From an uncultured Christensenella sp. (GTDB lineage: Bacteria > Bacillota > Clostridia > Christensenellales > UBA3700): a DNA stretch of 19,876 nucleotides. Made by a program: the position numbers and the translations under genes. The stretch lies in NCBI GenBank assembly GCA_910578245.1, contig CAJTPC010000024.1, forward strand, positions 1 through 19,876. The letters run 5' to 3'. The notes below the pieces were generated by a model. The model was not told where the DNA came from and searched no databases. It worked only from the letters and a program-made list of their open reading frames with translations. Below are positions 5,295 to 13,800 of this stretch, piece after piece. Numbering within the stretch: position 1 is the stretch's first letter; each line of letters begins with the position of its first letter.

Positions 5295-6619
5295 ATATTC
5301 ATTCCGCGCATACCACGCTTCCCCATATTCGCCATTTTTTGCATCATTTCTTGCGTCTGAGCAAATTGTTTGAGCAGAGCGTTGACGTCTTGCACGTTGG
5401 TACCGCTCCCCATTGCTATTCTCTTCTTCTGCGATGACTTAATTATTTCCGGATTGCGTCTTTCCTTGACGGTCATTGACTGAATTATAGCCTTTGACTT
5501 GGCAATCTTGCTCTCGTCTATATCAACGTTCTTGCCATTAAGTTTGCCTGCAAGCCCCGGTATCATTGAGATCATTTGCGACATATCGCCCATGTTCTTC
5601 ATTTTCTCCATCTGCGAGAGATAGTCCTCTAGAGTAAAAGAATTGGTCTTCATCTTCTTTTGCATCTCTAAGGCTTCTTGCTCGCTGAAAGCCGATTGCG
5701 CCTTTTCGATAAGGGTAAGCACATCGCCCATACCCAATATTCTCGAAGCCATTCTATCGGGATAGAATATCTCTATGTCACTGAGTTTTTCGCCTACTCC
5801 GCAGAATTTTATAGGCTTGCCCGTAACAGCTCTAATTGATAGCGCCGCGCCACCTCTGGTGTCGCCGTCAAGTTTGGTCAATACTACGCCCGTAACGTCC
5901 ATAACCTCATTGAACTTAGCGGCTACGTTTACCGCGTCTTGACCTGTCATAGAATCTACTACGAGAAGTATTTCGTGCGGATTAAACGTCTTTTTAAGTC
6001 CGCTGATCTCGTCCATCAACTCTTCGTCGATATGCAATCTGCCCGCCGTATCCACGATAAGCACGTCGTTACCCGAATGCTCGGCTTGTTTAAGCGCTTC
6101 CTTGACAATCTTTTGAGGATTGATTTGTCCCTTTTCAAATACGGGTACGTTGGCGTTCTTACCAACTATCTGCAACTGCTTTATTGCCGCAGGTCTGTAA
6201 ATATCGCATGCGACCAGCATTGGATTTTTGCCTTGCTTGCGGAGCATTACGGCAAGTTTTCCGCACATAGTCGTCTTACCGCTGCCTTGGAGTCCGCACA
6301 TAAGTATTATGGTAGGCGGTTTGTCGGCAATATTGATTTTGCTATGATTGGTACCCATTATGGCAATAAGTTCTTCATTTACAACCTTGATTACCTGCTG
6401 GGTAGGGTTAAGTCCTTTTAGTATGTCGTCGCCTACAGCCTTTTCGCTGACGTTGTTGATAAACTGCTTGACAACCGCAAGATTTACGTCTGCTTCCAAA
6501 AGAGCAATACGGACCTCTCTCATAGCCTGCTTTACTTCAAGCTCAGTCAACTTGCCTTTGTCTTTCATTTTGGAAAATATATGCGACAGTCTTTCGCTAA
6601 GTCCGCTGAACGCTCCCAT
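5279..6619 (-). CDS. ffh: Signal recognition particle GTPase Ffh (SRP54)
   Basis: Ffh binds 4.5S RNA and the signal peptides of nascent membrane and secreted proteins, and docks with FtsY. The N-domain starts GAFSGLSERL. The G-domain has G1 GLQGSGKTT (109-117), DTAGR (190-194) and TKLDGDTRGG (about 247-256). The methionine-rich M-domain (QKMANMGKRGMRGMNM) ends the protein. The frame opens at an ATG at 6637, but codons 2-6 are the Shine-Dalgarno (GAGGAGG) for the ATG at 6619, and Ffh proteins normally begin with this GLSERL region, so I take 6619 (446 residues). The last four residues and stop lie in a family 1 element. Confidence 0.96.
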   Translation of the reverse strand: MGAFSGLSERLSHIFSKMKDKGKLTELEVKQAMREVRIALLEADVNLAVVKQFINNVSEKAVGDDILKGLNPTQQVIKVVNEELIAIMGTNHSKINIADKPPTIILMCGLQGSGKTTMCGKLAVMLRKQGKNPMLVACDIYRPAAIKQLQIVGKNANVPVFEKGQINPQKIVKEALKQAEHSGNDVLIVDTAGRLHIDEELMDEISGLKKTFNPHEILLVVDSMTGQDAVNVAAKFNEVMDVTGVVLTKLDGDTRGGAALSIRAVTGKPIKFCGVGEKLSDIEIFYPDRMASRILGMGDVLTLIEKAQSAFSEQEALEMQKKMKTNSFTLEDYLSQMEKMKNMGDMSQMISMIPGLAGKLNGKNVDIDESKIAKSKAIIQSMTVKERRNPEIIKSSQKKRIAMGSGTNVQDVNALLKQFAQTQEMMQKMANMGKRGMRGMNMFGLK

Positions 6620-6638
6620 ATTCCCTCCTCTAGGCATC

Positions 6639-6962
6639 TCAATCTTTGAGAATATCTATTGCCTTTTTTAATTTTTCTTGTCCGACTTCGCCACAATCGG
6701 GCAAGGCCTCTTGCAATAAGTCTACCACACTTTGCAACTTCTTGACAAGCCCTAACTTATCTTCATATCCCACGAGTTGCTTTTCCGCTCTCTTCAATGC
6801 GTCCCTCACGCCTTGAGGAGATATGCCGTGTTCCTCGGCAAGTTCGCTTAATGACATATCAAGATTGTAATATCCGTCGATAAGCTGTCTTTGATAATCC
6901 GTCAACAGACTTCCGTAATAGTCATTGTATATACTGATAAATAGTCTGTCTTTCTTCTCCAT
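6639..6962 (-). CDS. ylxM: YlxM family helix-turn-helix protein
   Basis: A 107-residue protein with a sigma-70 region 4-like helix-turn-helix: LLTDYQRQLIDGYYNLDMSLSELAEEHGISPQGVRDALKRAEKQL (about 19-63), followed by a C-terminal helix. YlxM proteins are encoded just before ffh in Gram-positive bacteria, and in streptococci have been reported to modulate SRP GTPase activity. The gap to the Ffh start is 19 nt. A strong promoter (7005-7033) precedes it, so ylxM likely leads the ylxM-ffh transcription unit. Confidence 0.92.
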   Translation of the reverse strand: MEKKDRLFISIYNDYYGSLLTDYQRQLIDGYYNLDMSLSELAEEHGISPQGVRDALKRAEKQLVGYEDKLGLVKKLQSVVDLLQEALPDCGEVGQEKLKKAIDILKD

Positions 6963-7004
6963 ATCTCTAAAGCATCTTTACTTTATAAAGGGTTTTGCCT
7001 TTAT

Positions 7005-7033
7005 ATCTTAACACTTATATTATTGACTGTCAA
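7005..7033 (-). promoter_or_regulatory. ylxM-ffh promoter
   Basis: TTGACA (-35, 7028-7033), a 17-bp spacer and TAAGAT (-10, 7005-7010) on the minus strand. The leader contains a small AAAGG/CCTTT hairpin. The promoter lies immediately downstream of the terminator of the lipoprotein gene. Confidence 0.75.
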
Positions 7034-7067
7034 GGATTATTTAATAATAAATTAAAGAAAAGCGCAT

Positions 7068-7092
7068 AAAAAACCGACCAAAGTCGGTTTTT
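7068..7092 (-). terminator. Rho-independent terminator of the lipoprotein gene
   Basis: A stem ACCGAC/GTCGGT (73-78 with 83-88 of the 7000s), extended by A5/T5, with a 4-nt loop and U-tract on both strands, 22 nt after the lipoprotein stop. It would work in either direction and insulates the accessory islet from ylxM-ffh. Confidence 0.85.
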
Positions 7093-7114
7093 ACTAATAT
7101 TATAATTTATTCGA

Positions 7115-8215
7115 TTAATTTTGAGCAACATACGCTTTAATAGCGTCCATTGCGTCTTTTGGTATGTTAACCTTTGCCGTGCCAAAATTAGAAAATTTAA
7201 CCTTTATTTCAATTCCTGACGCTGTTATATGATCATTAGGATAAGTATTATGACTTTCTAATATCTTAAATGAGATTTCGGAAATTCTTCCATTTGCAAT
7301 TGCTATATTATAATCATCAAATATATCATAACTATACACATCATCCCCGCGTATCTCTTCACGTCTAAATTCTGAGCGTGATCTATAACCTGCGTTGGTC
7401 TTTATAAAATCACAATATCCTTGATATAATGCGCACTGAAAAAAGAATATGACAAACAATCGCTCATCAACAATATCACTTATTGAAATCTTTTTATCAT
7501 CATAATCTTCATCTAAATAATCTACTACATTCCAAACTTTATCACCATTAGCTGAAGTTTCAAGAAACGCACCATACAGCATATTATTATAATTAGTTAC
7601 ATAACTAGTAGTCCAAGATTCTTTTAGATAGACAGATTCTTCTGAAAATATAAAAATATTCTCTACAACCTCTCCATCTTCTAGAATCATCAAATCCGTC
7701 GAACAATTATAATATTTGTTATACTGTAAAATCGAAGCCCAAGCGCTTGCGGAAGGAGTTTGTCCGACTTCTTCAGCAGGTGTATAAAAGCGAAATAAGT
7801 TACTACCGTTAATTATGTAATTCACTATGTAGAGTGATCTTTTACAAGTATTGTCAGAAAGAATTGCAATTTGTCCGCTTGACTTTTCGATATACTCTAC
7901 TTCGCCTTTTTCCGCGCTCACAAGACCGTCTTTAAGTTCTTCATTAATAGCGAGTTCGTTGATTTCCTCTTGAGTGAGATCGGAAGTCTTTATGTAGGCT
8001 ACGTACTCCGCCGTAAACGACATTCCGCTGATTTCTTCTGCCAAGAAAGCTTTTACTGCGTCTTCAACGCTGTCATAAGTCATTTGTGATATTGCGCCAA
8101 CAAAGGGATCGCCGTAATCTTGACTGTCGTCGTCATTGTCTTTACAACCGACGAATGCCAAGACACAAGAAATAGCCATAAGCGCTATCAAAATTGTTGC
8201 TACTGTCTTTTTCAT
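7115..8215 (-). CDS. Putative lipoprotein of unknown function
   Basis: I do not recognise this 366-residue protein. It begins with a lipoprotein signal peptide: MKK, a hydrophobic core (about 5-22) and AFVGC with Cys24 the likely lipidated residue, followed by an acidic linker (KDNDDDSQDYGD). The -3 Phe of the lipobox is not ideal. The mature part is acidic, rich in Tyr, Asp and Glu, without further membrane segments, so it is probably anchored outside the cell. Start ATG at 8215 follows AAGGAG. Its codons are more AT-rich than those of flanking ffh and ftsY. The promoter carries an operator facing the divergent XRE gene, which suggests repression by it. Confidence 0.8.
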   Translation of the reverse strand: MKKTVATILIALMAISCVLAFVGCKDNDDDSQDYGDPFVGAISQMTYDSVEDAVKAFLAEEISGMSFTAEYVAYIKTSDLTQEEINELAINEELKDGLVSAEKGEVEYIEKSSGQIAILSDNTCKRSLYIVNYIINGSNLFRFYTPAEEVGQTPSASAWASILQYNKYYNCSTDLMILEDGEVVENIFIFSEESVYLKESWTTSYVTNYNNMLYGAFLETSANGDKVWNVVDYLDEDYDDKKISISDIVDERLFVIFFFQCALYQGYCDFIKTNAGYRSRSEFRREEIRGDDVYSYDIFDDYNIAIANGRISEISFKILESHNTYPNDHITASGIEIKVKFSNFGTAKVNIPKDAMDAIKAYVAQN

Positions 8216-8252
8216 TTGAATTTTCTCCTTATAAATTTAATTGGTTAAGTCT

Positions 8253-8282
8253 ATTATAATGTTAGACATATCGAACAGTCAA
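8253..8282 (-). promoter_or_regulatory. Lipoprotein promoter with operator in the spacer
   Basis: TTGACT (-35, 8277-8282), an 18-bp spacer, and TATAAT (-10, 8253-8258) on the minus strand. The spacer is almost exactly filled by the operator-like palindrome at 8260-8277, so a bound repressor would exclude RNA polymerase. Confidence 0.75.
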
Positions 8283-8307
8283 GCAAAAATGTAAGATATA
8301 TCTTACA
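8260..8307. promoter_or_regulatory. Paired operators between lipoprotein gene and XRE gene
   Basis: Site 1, 8290-8307, is a perfect 18-bp palindrome (TGTAAGATATATCTTACA). Site 2, 8260-8277 (TGTTAGACATATCGAACA), matches it at 14 of 18 positions. Centres are 30 bp apart, about three helical turns, so two repressor dimers would sit on one face. Site 1 ends 8 bp before the XRE start codon and site 2 lies in the lipoprotein promoter, suggesting both autoregulation and repression of the divergent gene. Confidence 0.75.
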
Positions 8308-8315
8308 CTAACAAT

Positions 8316-8522
8316 ATGAAAAATTTATTTCCTCAAAGATTAACCGAACTGCTTAAAATTAATAATTTATCCAAGAGAGCGCTTGCAAGAGAAATTGGAG
8401 TTTCAGTTGCAAGCATTTCCGATTGGTCAACAGGCAAAGTACAGCCAACTGCAGAAAACATATACCTAGTAGCAAAATATTTTAATGAATCGTCAGATTA
8501 TCTTTTGGGTCTTGAGGATTAA
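8316..8522 (+). CDS. Small XRE/Cro-type HTH repressor
   Basis: A 68-residue protein that is essentially one lambda-repressor-type helix-turn-helix domain: FPQRLTELLKINNLSKRALAREIGVSVASISDWSTGKVQPTAENIYLVAKYFNESSDYLLGL. The HTH spans about residues 18-45. No effector domain is present. It is one of two plus-strand genes in the window and divergent from the lipoprotein gene across a pair of palindromic operators. No Shine-Dalgarno precedes the ATG (TACACTAACAAT), and any promoter near site 1 would give a very short or absent leader, so leaderless translation is possible. Confidence 0.88.
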   Translation: MKNLFPQRLTELLKINNLSKRALAREIGVSVASISDWSTGKVQPTAENIYLVAKYFNESSDYLLGLED

Positions 8523-8532
8523 AATTAACAAA

Positions 8533-8547
8533 TTGAACAGAGTTCAA
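8533..8547. promoter_or_regulatory. TTGAAC-N3-GTTCAA palindrome downstream of the APH-like gene
   Basis: TTGAACAGAGTTCAA lies between the convergent XRE and APH-like genes. The same 6-3-6 palindrome recurs inside the APH-like gene (9230-9244) and before it (9617-9631). It could be an operator for a regulator outside the window or a simple hairpin. Confidence 0.4.
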
Positions 8548-8590
8548 TACCTGTTCCACATTGTAACAATAAATTTATAATAACAAAAAA

Positions 8591-9574
8591 TTAAAGTTGA
8601 ACGCTTTGCAAAAACTTAAAAGCGCGGTTAAATATCAGTTTTGCAGAAACAACGTTCCTGTACCAACCAAAATTAAATATAGTATATCTATAATATTTCT
8701 CCACTTCTTGTATTAAGGCTAAATATGCCTCGGCTACGTAATATCTAACTTTGAGTTGATCTGTAACAACTAAAGGCTTATCTGCAACAAGATTATATGA
8801 TTCTATTGAAATCTTCTTATCCTCAAAATTTTTACCAAATTCCAAAGCAACAAAATCCGCAACGTAATCGCCCCAAAAAGTGCGCTCCGGGTCTATCCAA
8901 GCATAATTATAACTGCCATCTAGCATTTTTTCACATATTACGTTGGGTGCCCATAAGTCGAAGTTGACCATACAGCAAGGGGCTTCTTCTAATATTGATT
9001 TTAATTTGTCAATATATCCAAGCAGTCGTTTTCCGCGTCTGCACTTATACCCTTTTGACTTGGCGTCATTTATTAAATTCTCCGTCATAGATCTAATTGC
9101 AAGATACCAATTGTCATGCAAGGAGTTTTGCTCATAGCCATATTTATCATTCTTCACCTTATGTATCTGCGCCGCCATTTGAGCAAGTTTTGCAGTAGGA
9201 TTATTATTATTGTAATTAATTTTATCTAATTGAACACCGTTCAATTTTTCCATTATAAAGTAAGGAGCGTCAATAATTTCTCTTGAAAAATCGCTAAAAT
9301 AAATCCTAGGGACTTTAATATCTGTATTTTCGGAAATTCTGTTGTACCATTTGATTTCGACGGCAAGCATATCTTTTTCGTAAGTTAACACGCTCTGATC
9401 ATCACGAGGAGCAATTTTAAGTACATATTCTGTATCTTTTATATTTATGCAATACACAGAATTAAACTCTCCTGCGCCCAAGGGATAATATCTCTCTACT
9501 TGTCCCAAATTCGCTTTGGCGAATATCGTATTGATCTGCTCTTTATTCAAAATATATTTAGTCTTGCTCTTCAT
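8591..9574 (-). CDS. APH/choline kinase-fold phosphotransferase
   Basis: A 327-residue protein with the aminoglycoside phosphotransferase (protein kinase-like) fold. The N-lobe has a glycine-rich turn (PLGAGEFNSVY, 31-41), the ATP-binding Lys in YVLKIAP (K53) and a Glu around 73. The catalytic loop VNFDLWAPN gives D206 and N211, with N replacing the usual H of HGDxxxxN; WIDPER supplies the metal-binding D228. The residues needed for transfer therefore look intact. Such proteins phosphorylate small hydroxylated molecules; the substrate cannot be read from sequence and antibiotic resistance should not be assumed. It sits in the accessory islet, ringed by TTGAAC-N3-GTTCAA motifs. Start follows AAGGGAT. 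Confidence 0.82.
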   Translation of the reverse strand: MKSKTKYILNKEQINTIFAKANLGQVERYYPLGAGEFNSVYCINIKDTEYVLKIAPRDDQSVLTYEKDMLAVEIKWYNRISENTDIKVPRIYFSDFSREIIDAPYFIMEKLNGVQLDKINYNNNNPTAKLAQMAAQIHKVKNDKYGYEQNSLHDNWYLAIRSMTENLINDAKSKGYKCRRGKRLLGYIDKLKSILEEAPCCMVNFDLWAPNVICEKMLDGSYNYAWIDPERTFWGDYVADFVALEFGKNFEDKKISIESYNLVADKPLVVTDQLKVRYYVAEAYLALIQEVEKYYRYTIFNFGWYRNVVSAKLIFNRAFKFLQSVQL

Positions 9575-9604
9575 AACTAATCCCTTATCGTAATTTTATA
9601 TCTT

Positions 9605-9643
9605 AAAAGTCAATATTTGAACACTGTTCAAATATTGACTTTT
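9605..9643. promoter_or_regulatory. Perfect 39-bp palindrome between ftsY and the APH-like gene
   Basis: Two 19-bp arms (9605-9623 and 9625-9643) are exact inverted repeats around one base, centred on TTGAACACTGTTCAA. It starts 33 nt downstream of the ftsY stop codon and ends 30 nt before the APH-like start codon. As RNA it would form a long AT-rich hairpin ending in UUUU, so it may terminate ftsY transcripts; as DNA it may be an operator. The shared core motif with two other sites favours an operator. Confidence 0.65.
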
Positions 9644-9675
9644 CTTTGATATGTGTTGATAAAAATGACACCACA

Positions 9676-10569
9676 CTAAAATAATTCGTCAATAAAAAAC
9701 TTAGCGTCAAACTCTAGCAAGTCGTCTATACCCTCGCCTACGCCTATGAAGCATACGGGCAATTCTTTTTCGACTGAGATAGCAAAGACAACTCCGCCCT
9801 TTGCCGTACCGTCAAGCTTATTGAGAATTATGCCGTCCATATCTATTATTTCGTCAAACGCTTCGACTTGCGACAAAGCGTTTTGTCCCGTAGTCGCGTC
9901 AATAACTATATACGTACGGTAATCCGCCTCGGGATATTCTCTTTCAACAACCTTATTTATTTTGCCAAGCTCGTTCATAAGGTTTTTCTTATTTTGAAGT
10001 CTACCTGCAGTATCTATCAAAACAACGTCGGTATCTTTTGCCTTTGCCGACTTGATTGCGTCATATACTACTGCGCCGGGGTCGCTACCTTCGTCGTGCT
10101 TGATTATACGCACCTTGGCTCTATCTGCCCATACTTCAAGTTGTTCGCCTGCGGCGGCTCTAAAAGTATCTGCGGCGGCTAGAACTACGCTCTTGCCTTT
10201 ATTCCTAAAATATTTGGCAAGTTTGCCAAGCGCCGTAGTCTTGCCTACGCCGTTTACTCCGGCTACCAATATTACCAATGGATAGGAATATTCTTCAATA
10301 TCATAATTGATTGCGTCAATCATTATGCTTTTAAGAAGTTCTTTGCCGTCTTCAGCCTTTTTTATCTTCTTCTTAAAACAAGCGTCTTTGAACTCCTCAA
10401 GAATTTGCTCCGTGGCCTCAACGCCAAGGTCTGACGATATGAGAGTATTCTCCAACTCTTCATAAAATTCATCGTTGAGTTCTCTTCCTGCAAAGAGTTG
10501 ATACATCTTTTTAGAAAAGGCTTCTTTGGTACGTTTTAGTCCTTTTATAAGTTTTTCAAAAAATCCCAC
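9676..10569 (-). CDS. ftsY: SRP receptor GTPase FtsY
   Basis: FtsY is the membrane-docked receptor for the Ffh-ribosome complex. The product has a short basic N-terminus and N-domain, then G1 GVNGVGKTT (104-112), DTFRAAAGEQL, LIDTAGRL, TTGQNALSQVEAF, LNKLDGTAKGG and the closing FIGVGEGIDDLLEFDAKFFIDELF. It lacks the long acidic A-domain of E. coli, as usual for Gram-positives. The frame opens at an ATG at 10581, but that ATG is part of the GGAGG ribosome-binding region. The GTG at 10569, giving the usual GFFEKLIKGLK start, is a better choice (297 residues). smc lies upstream, separated by a family 1 element. Confidence 0.95.
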   Translation of the reverse strand: MGFFEKLIKGLKRTKEAFSKKMYQLFAGRELNDEFYEELENTLISSDLGVEATEQILEEFKDACFKKKIKKAEDGKELLKSIMIDAINYDIEEYSYPLVILVAGVNGVGKTTALGKLAKYFRNKGKSVVLAAADTFRAAAGEQLEVWADRAKVRIIKHDEGSDPGAVVYDAIKSAKAKDTDVVLIDTAGRLQNKKNLMNELGKINKVVEREYPEADYRTYIVIDATTGQNALSQVEAFDEIIDMDGIILNKLDGTAKGGVVFAISVEKELPVCFIGVGEGIDDLLEFDAKFFIDELF

Positions 10570-10600
10570 GGGAACCTCCATTTATTTATTTTATACGGTA

Positions 10601-10630
10601 GAGATTTCTCCACTGCGGTCGAAATGACGT
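10601..10630. repeat. Family 3 repeat, single arm
   Basis: GAGATTTCTCCACTGCGGTCGAAATGACGT matches one arm of the palindrome at 675-753 with a few differences. It lies in the ftsY leader, between the family 1 element and the ftsY start. Confidence 0.75.
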
Positions 10631-10665
10631 AATAATAGTCCATGCTAACTCAGATATCTCTTATT

Positions 10666-10827
10666 GTTCGACGAGAAAGGAGATAGGCAATAGATAAAAC
10701 AGTAGATTTTTCGTCAAGATAGTTTTTGACGAGCGACGTCGTACTTGCCGTACGTCGGCGTGAGTCAAAGGCTGTATTGGCGGAAAAGATATGTTTTAGA
10801 TTTGCCTAGCCTCATTTCAAGGCGAAC
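10666..10827. repeat. Family 1 palindromic element, copy C (162 bp)
   Basis: Same length, order and orientation as copy B. Left terminus GTTCGACGAGAAAGGAGATAGGC, right terminus ending GGCGAAC, apical GTAC-TTGCC-GTAC hairpin at 10741-10753. The inner stem reads TTGAC/GTCAA where copy B has TTGGC/GCCAA, a compensatory G-C to A-T change (10729 and 10765, against 5196 and 5232). Here the TAG stop of smc touches the element by one base instead of lying inside it. Confidence 0.85.
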
Positions 10828-13800
10828 TAAACCGCCGGTTCGGCTTGTTTTACCGCATCGGCAAGGTTAACCGCAACTACCTTAGATACGCCCTTTTCCT
10901 GCATGGTTACGCCGTACAATCTGTCGGCGAGTTCCATTGTAGGCTTACGGTGTGTAATGACGATAAATTGAGTTTCGTCACTAAATCTCTTGAGATATTG
11001 AGCGAATACGCCTACGTTACCGTCGTCGAGCGCGGCTTCTACCTCATCGAGAATACAGAAAGGCATTGCTTTCATTCTCAATATGGCAAACAGAATTGCC
11101 ATAGCCGTTAGCGCCGTTTCACCGCCGCTCAAAAGCGTGATAGATTGCAATTTCTTACCCGGAGGCTCTGCCAATATCTCGATACCTGCATCTAGCTCCG
11201 ACTGTCCCTCTTCAGTAGGCAATATTACGAGTTTACCGCTACCGCCACCAAAGAGTTCTTTGAATATGACTTCGAAGTTCTTGCTTATCTTTGTAAATTC
11301 AGTATTAAATTGATCAAGAATTTGCTTGGATAATTGCGCAACAATCTTCGTCAAGTCATTATAAGTATTCTCAAGGTCTGTTATTTGCGCTACGTAAGTT
11401 TGATACGTTTCGTCCACCGTCTTGAAGTCTTGGATAGCGTCCACGTTGACGTTGCCGATTTCCTTAATAGACTTGTTGAGTTGACGTATTTCCTGCTTTA
11501 CGGTAGTAATATCAAACTCTTCAAAACGCAGTGGCAACGCCGTTTCATAGTCAAGATCGTATTCTTCCTTCATCTTGGTTTGCATAGCGGTCATCGTATC
11601 CTCAACTCTCTGAAGTTCGTTCTCGCACTTGACCTTGTTCTCATTGATAGTCATAAGAGCTTTGCCTGCATTGTCCTTTCTCTCTACAAGTTCGCTTATA
11701 AGTTGGTTGAGTTTCTTTTTGTATTCGTCAGCCTCAGCGACTTGCGCGTTGATCTCTTCAAGTTGTTTTTGATACTTTTCAGGGAGTTCTACGCTCTTGT
11801 CTTCCGTCATTTTTGCAATAATTTCTTGCAAATTGGCAAGGTTTGCGCGCTGTGACGAATTCTCCTCGGTGAGATTCTCAATCTCGCTCTTAAGTCTTGC
11901 TATATTCTCTAAGTCGTTGTCAATAGTAGCCTGCAACTTAGCGCAACTCTCTCTCAACTGCGTGAGCTTCTCGTTAAGTTGATCTCTCAGACGGTTTTTC
12001 TCTTCATATTCTTCTCTCGTCTTTGATGCCAAAGAGTCAACGTTGAGTTTTGCCACACTGAAATCTTTTCCCTTTTCGCCGAGAATTTGCAATGCATTGT
12101 CAATATTAGTCAAACGCTCCTCAAATTCTCTTTTGGAAGACTTTCTTTCGTTCAAAGACGTCAAGATAGCATTGATATTAGTCACGACCTTATCGAGTCG
12201 TCCGTTTTCCGTAGCGACAGACACTTGGAAATTCTTGATTTCTTCGGTGTATCCCTCCAACTGTTCCTCATAATCGGCAAGGTCGCCGTCATCGGAAGAC
12301 AATCTCTTTTCGAGCTTAGCCTTTTCGTCAATCAACTTCCGCAAAAGTTTTTCATTGTCCTCGATAATTCTCTCGTAAGACAACGCCTTGGTCGTATTGC
12401 CTCTTCTCGAACCGCCGGTAATTGCGCCGGTCGTACTCAACAAATCGCCCTGAAGCGTGACGATTTTTACAGAGTATCTGTACTTTCTCGCAATAGCAAC
12501 GGCATTGTCCATTGTATCGACAATAAGCGTTCCGCCCAGCAAGTTGGAGAATACGTTGTCATATTTCTTATCGTAACTAACGAGTTGGTCGGCAAGACCT
12601 ATACAACCTCTTTCTCTTAATATACCGCTGTACTCTCTTGGTAAATCTCTCCTCTTAACACTGGTAAGCGGTAGGAAAGTCAATCTGCCATACTGCCTTT
12701 CTTTCAAATAATTAATGACGTATTTTGCATCGTCTTCGTCCTCGACTACGATATTTTGAATACCGCCGCCCAATGCGACTTCAATAGCCGTTTCGTACTC
12801 TTTAGGCACTTTGACAAGGTCTACGACTACGCCCAAAACTCTATCTTGGAGTTCATCGTTATGCTCTCTATCGCCCATCAAATTCTTGACTGCGCTATTG
12901 AATGCGCCGTAATCTTTCTTGAAGTTGGTATACGTCTCAATTTGTTGTTTGCAATAAGCCATACGAATATTTATATCGCCCAAACTGCTTCTGGCAAGGT
13001 CTTGTTCTTCTTTAAGTTTTTTGATTTCGCTCAAAACCTCGTTACGGCTTATAGCCATTCTGTTGAGATCGTTTTTCTTGCTGTTGAGCGTCTTTTCATA
13101 TTCTCTTTTTTGCGCCTCAAGTTCTTGCAACTGCTTGTCATACTCGGCAATTTCAGAGTTGAGTTCTGCTATACGGTTGAGAATAAACTCTTTTTGCGTA
13201 GTCAACTTACCGATATCTACTTTGGTTTCGCCCTCTTGCGTGACGGCGTTGATAAGTTCTTGATTGGCATTCTTTATCTTTTGATCTCTGTCTACAATAT
13301 CGTTGACGATACTTACGTACTCGTTGTTGCATGACGCGAAATCCCTGTCGGCTTCACGCTTGTCCTCGACAGCCATATTGTAATGCTCTTGCACAGTCTT
13401 GAGTTCCGCGCTTTTCTCTTCAAGCGACTTTTCGCTCTGCAAAATACGCTCTAAGCAATCTTTCTTTTGGGTATTAAGAGAATTGATTCTCTCTTGCAAA
13501 TTCTTACCTTCGCCTCTGACTGCCTCAGTCTTGACGGCTATTTCGGTACGCTTATCGCGTAGCTTATCGATTTTTACGTCAACGTTGTGTAATTCAATAT
13601 TCCTTTTGTTGTATTCCAAACTCAAGTCTTCGCTTTCTTGGTACTTTTGGTTGTACTCTTCAATATAGCCTTGCAACTTGGTATTGATTCTATTCTTATT
13701 GCTCTCGTGATTTTCAAATTGATATATGTATTCGTTGGCCTCAAGTTCTCTTAATCTATATTTCAAATTAAGGAACTGATGCGCGTCGTTGCTTTGACGC

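Noticed and set aside
5939..6421. 160-codon plus-strand frame opposite ffh
   Set aside because: Antisense to conserved Ffh GTPase motifs, with no ribosome-binding site or recognisable domain.
3903..7054. Identical 18-mer TTATTTAATAATAAATTA at 3903-3920 and 7037-7054
   Set aside because: It is low-complexity AT sequence between genes; identity over 18 bases of this composition is not strong evidence of a repeat family.
8591..9574. Aminoglycoside resistance gene
   Set aside because: The fold is APH-like, but the substrate cannot be inferred; many such kinases act on other small molecules, and the loop motif (NFDLWAPN) differs from the usual HGD form.
9617..9631. LexA (SOS) box
   Set aside because: The spacing is GAAC-N3-GTTC; the LexA box that I know for Bacillota has four central bases. 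No SOS gene is nearby.
11334..13334. Several plus-strand open frames of 170-190 codons opposite smc
   Set aside because: They are antisense to the coiled-coil coding region of an intact SMC, lack ribosome-binding sites and family motifs, and are rich in Phe, Leu and Ser as expected for a reverse frame.
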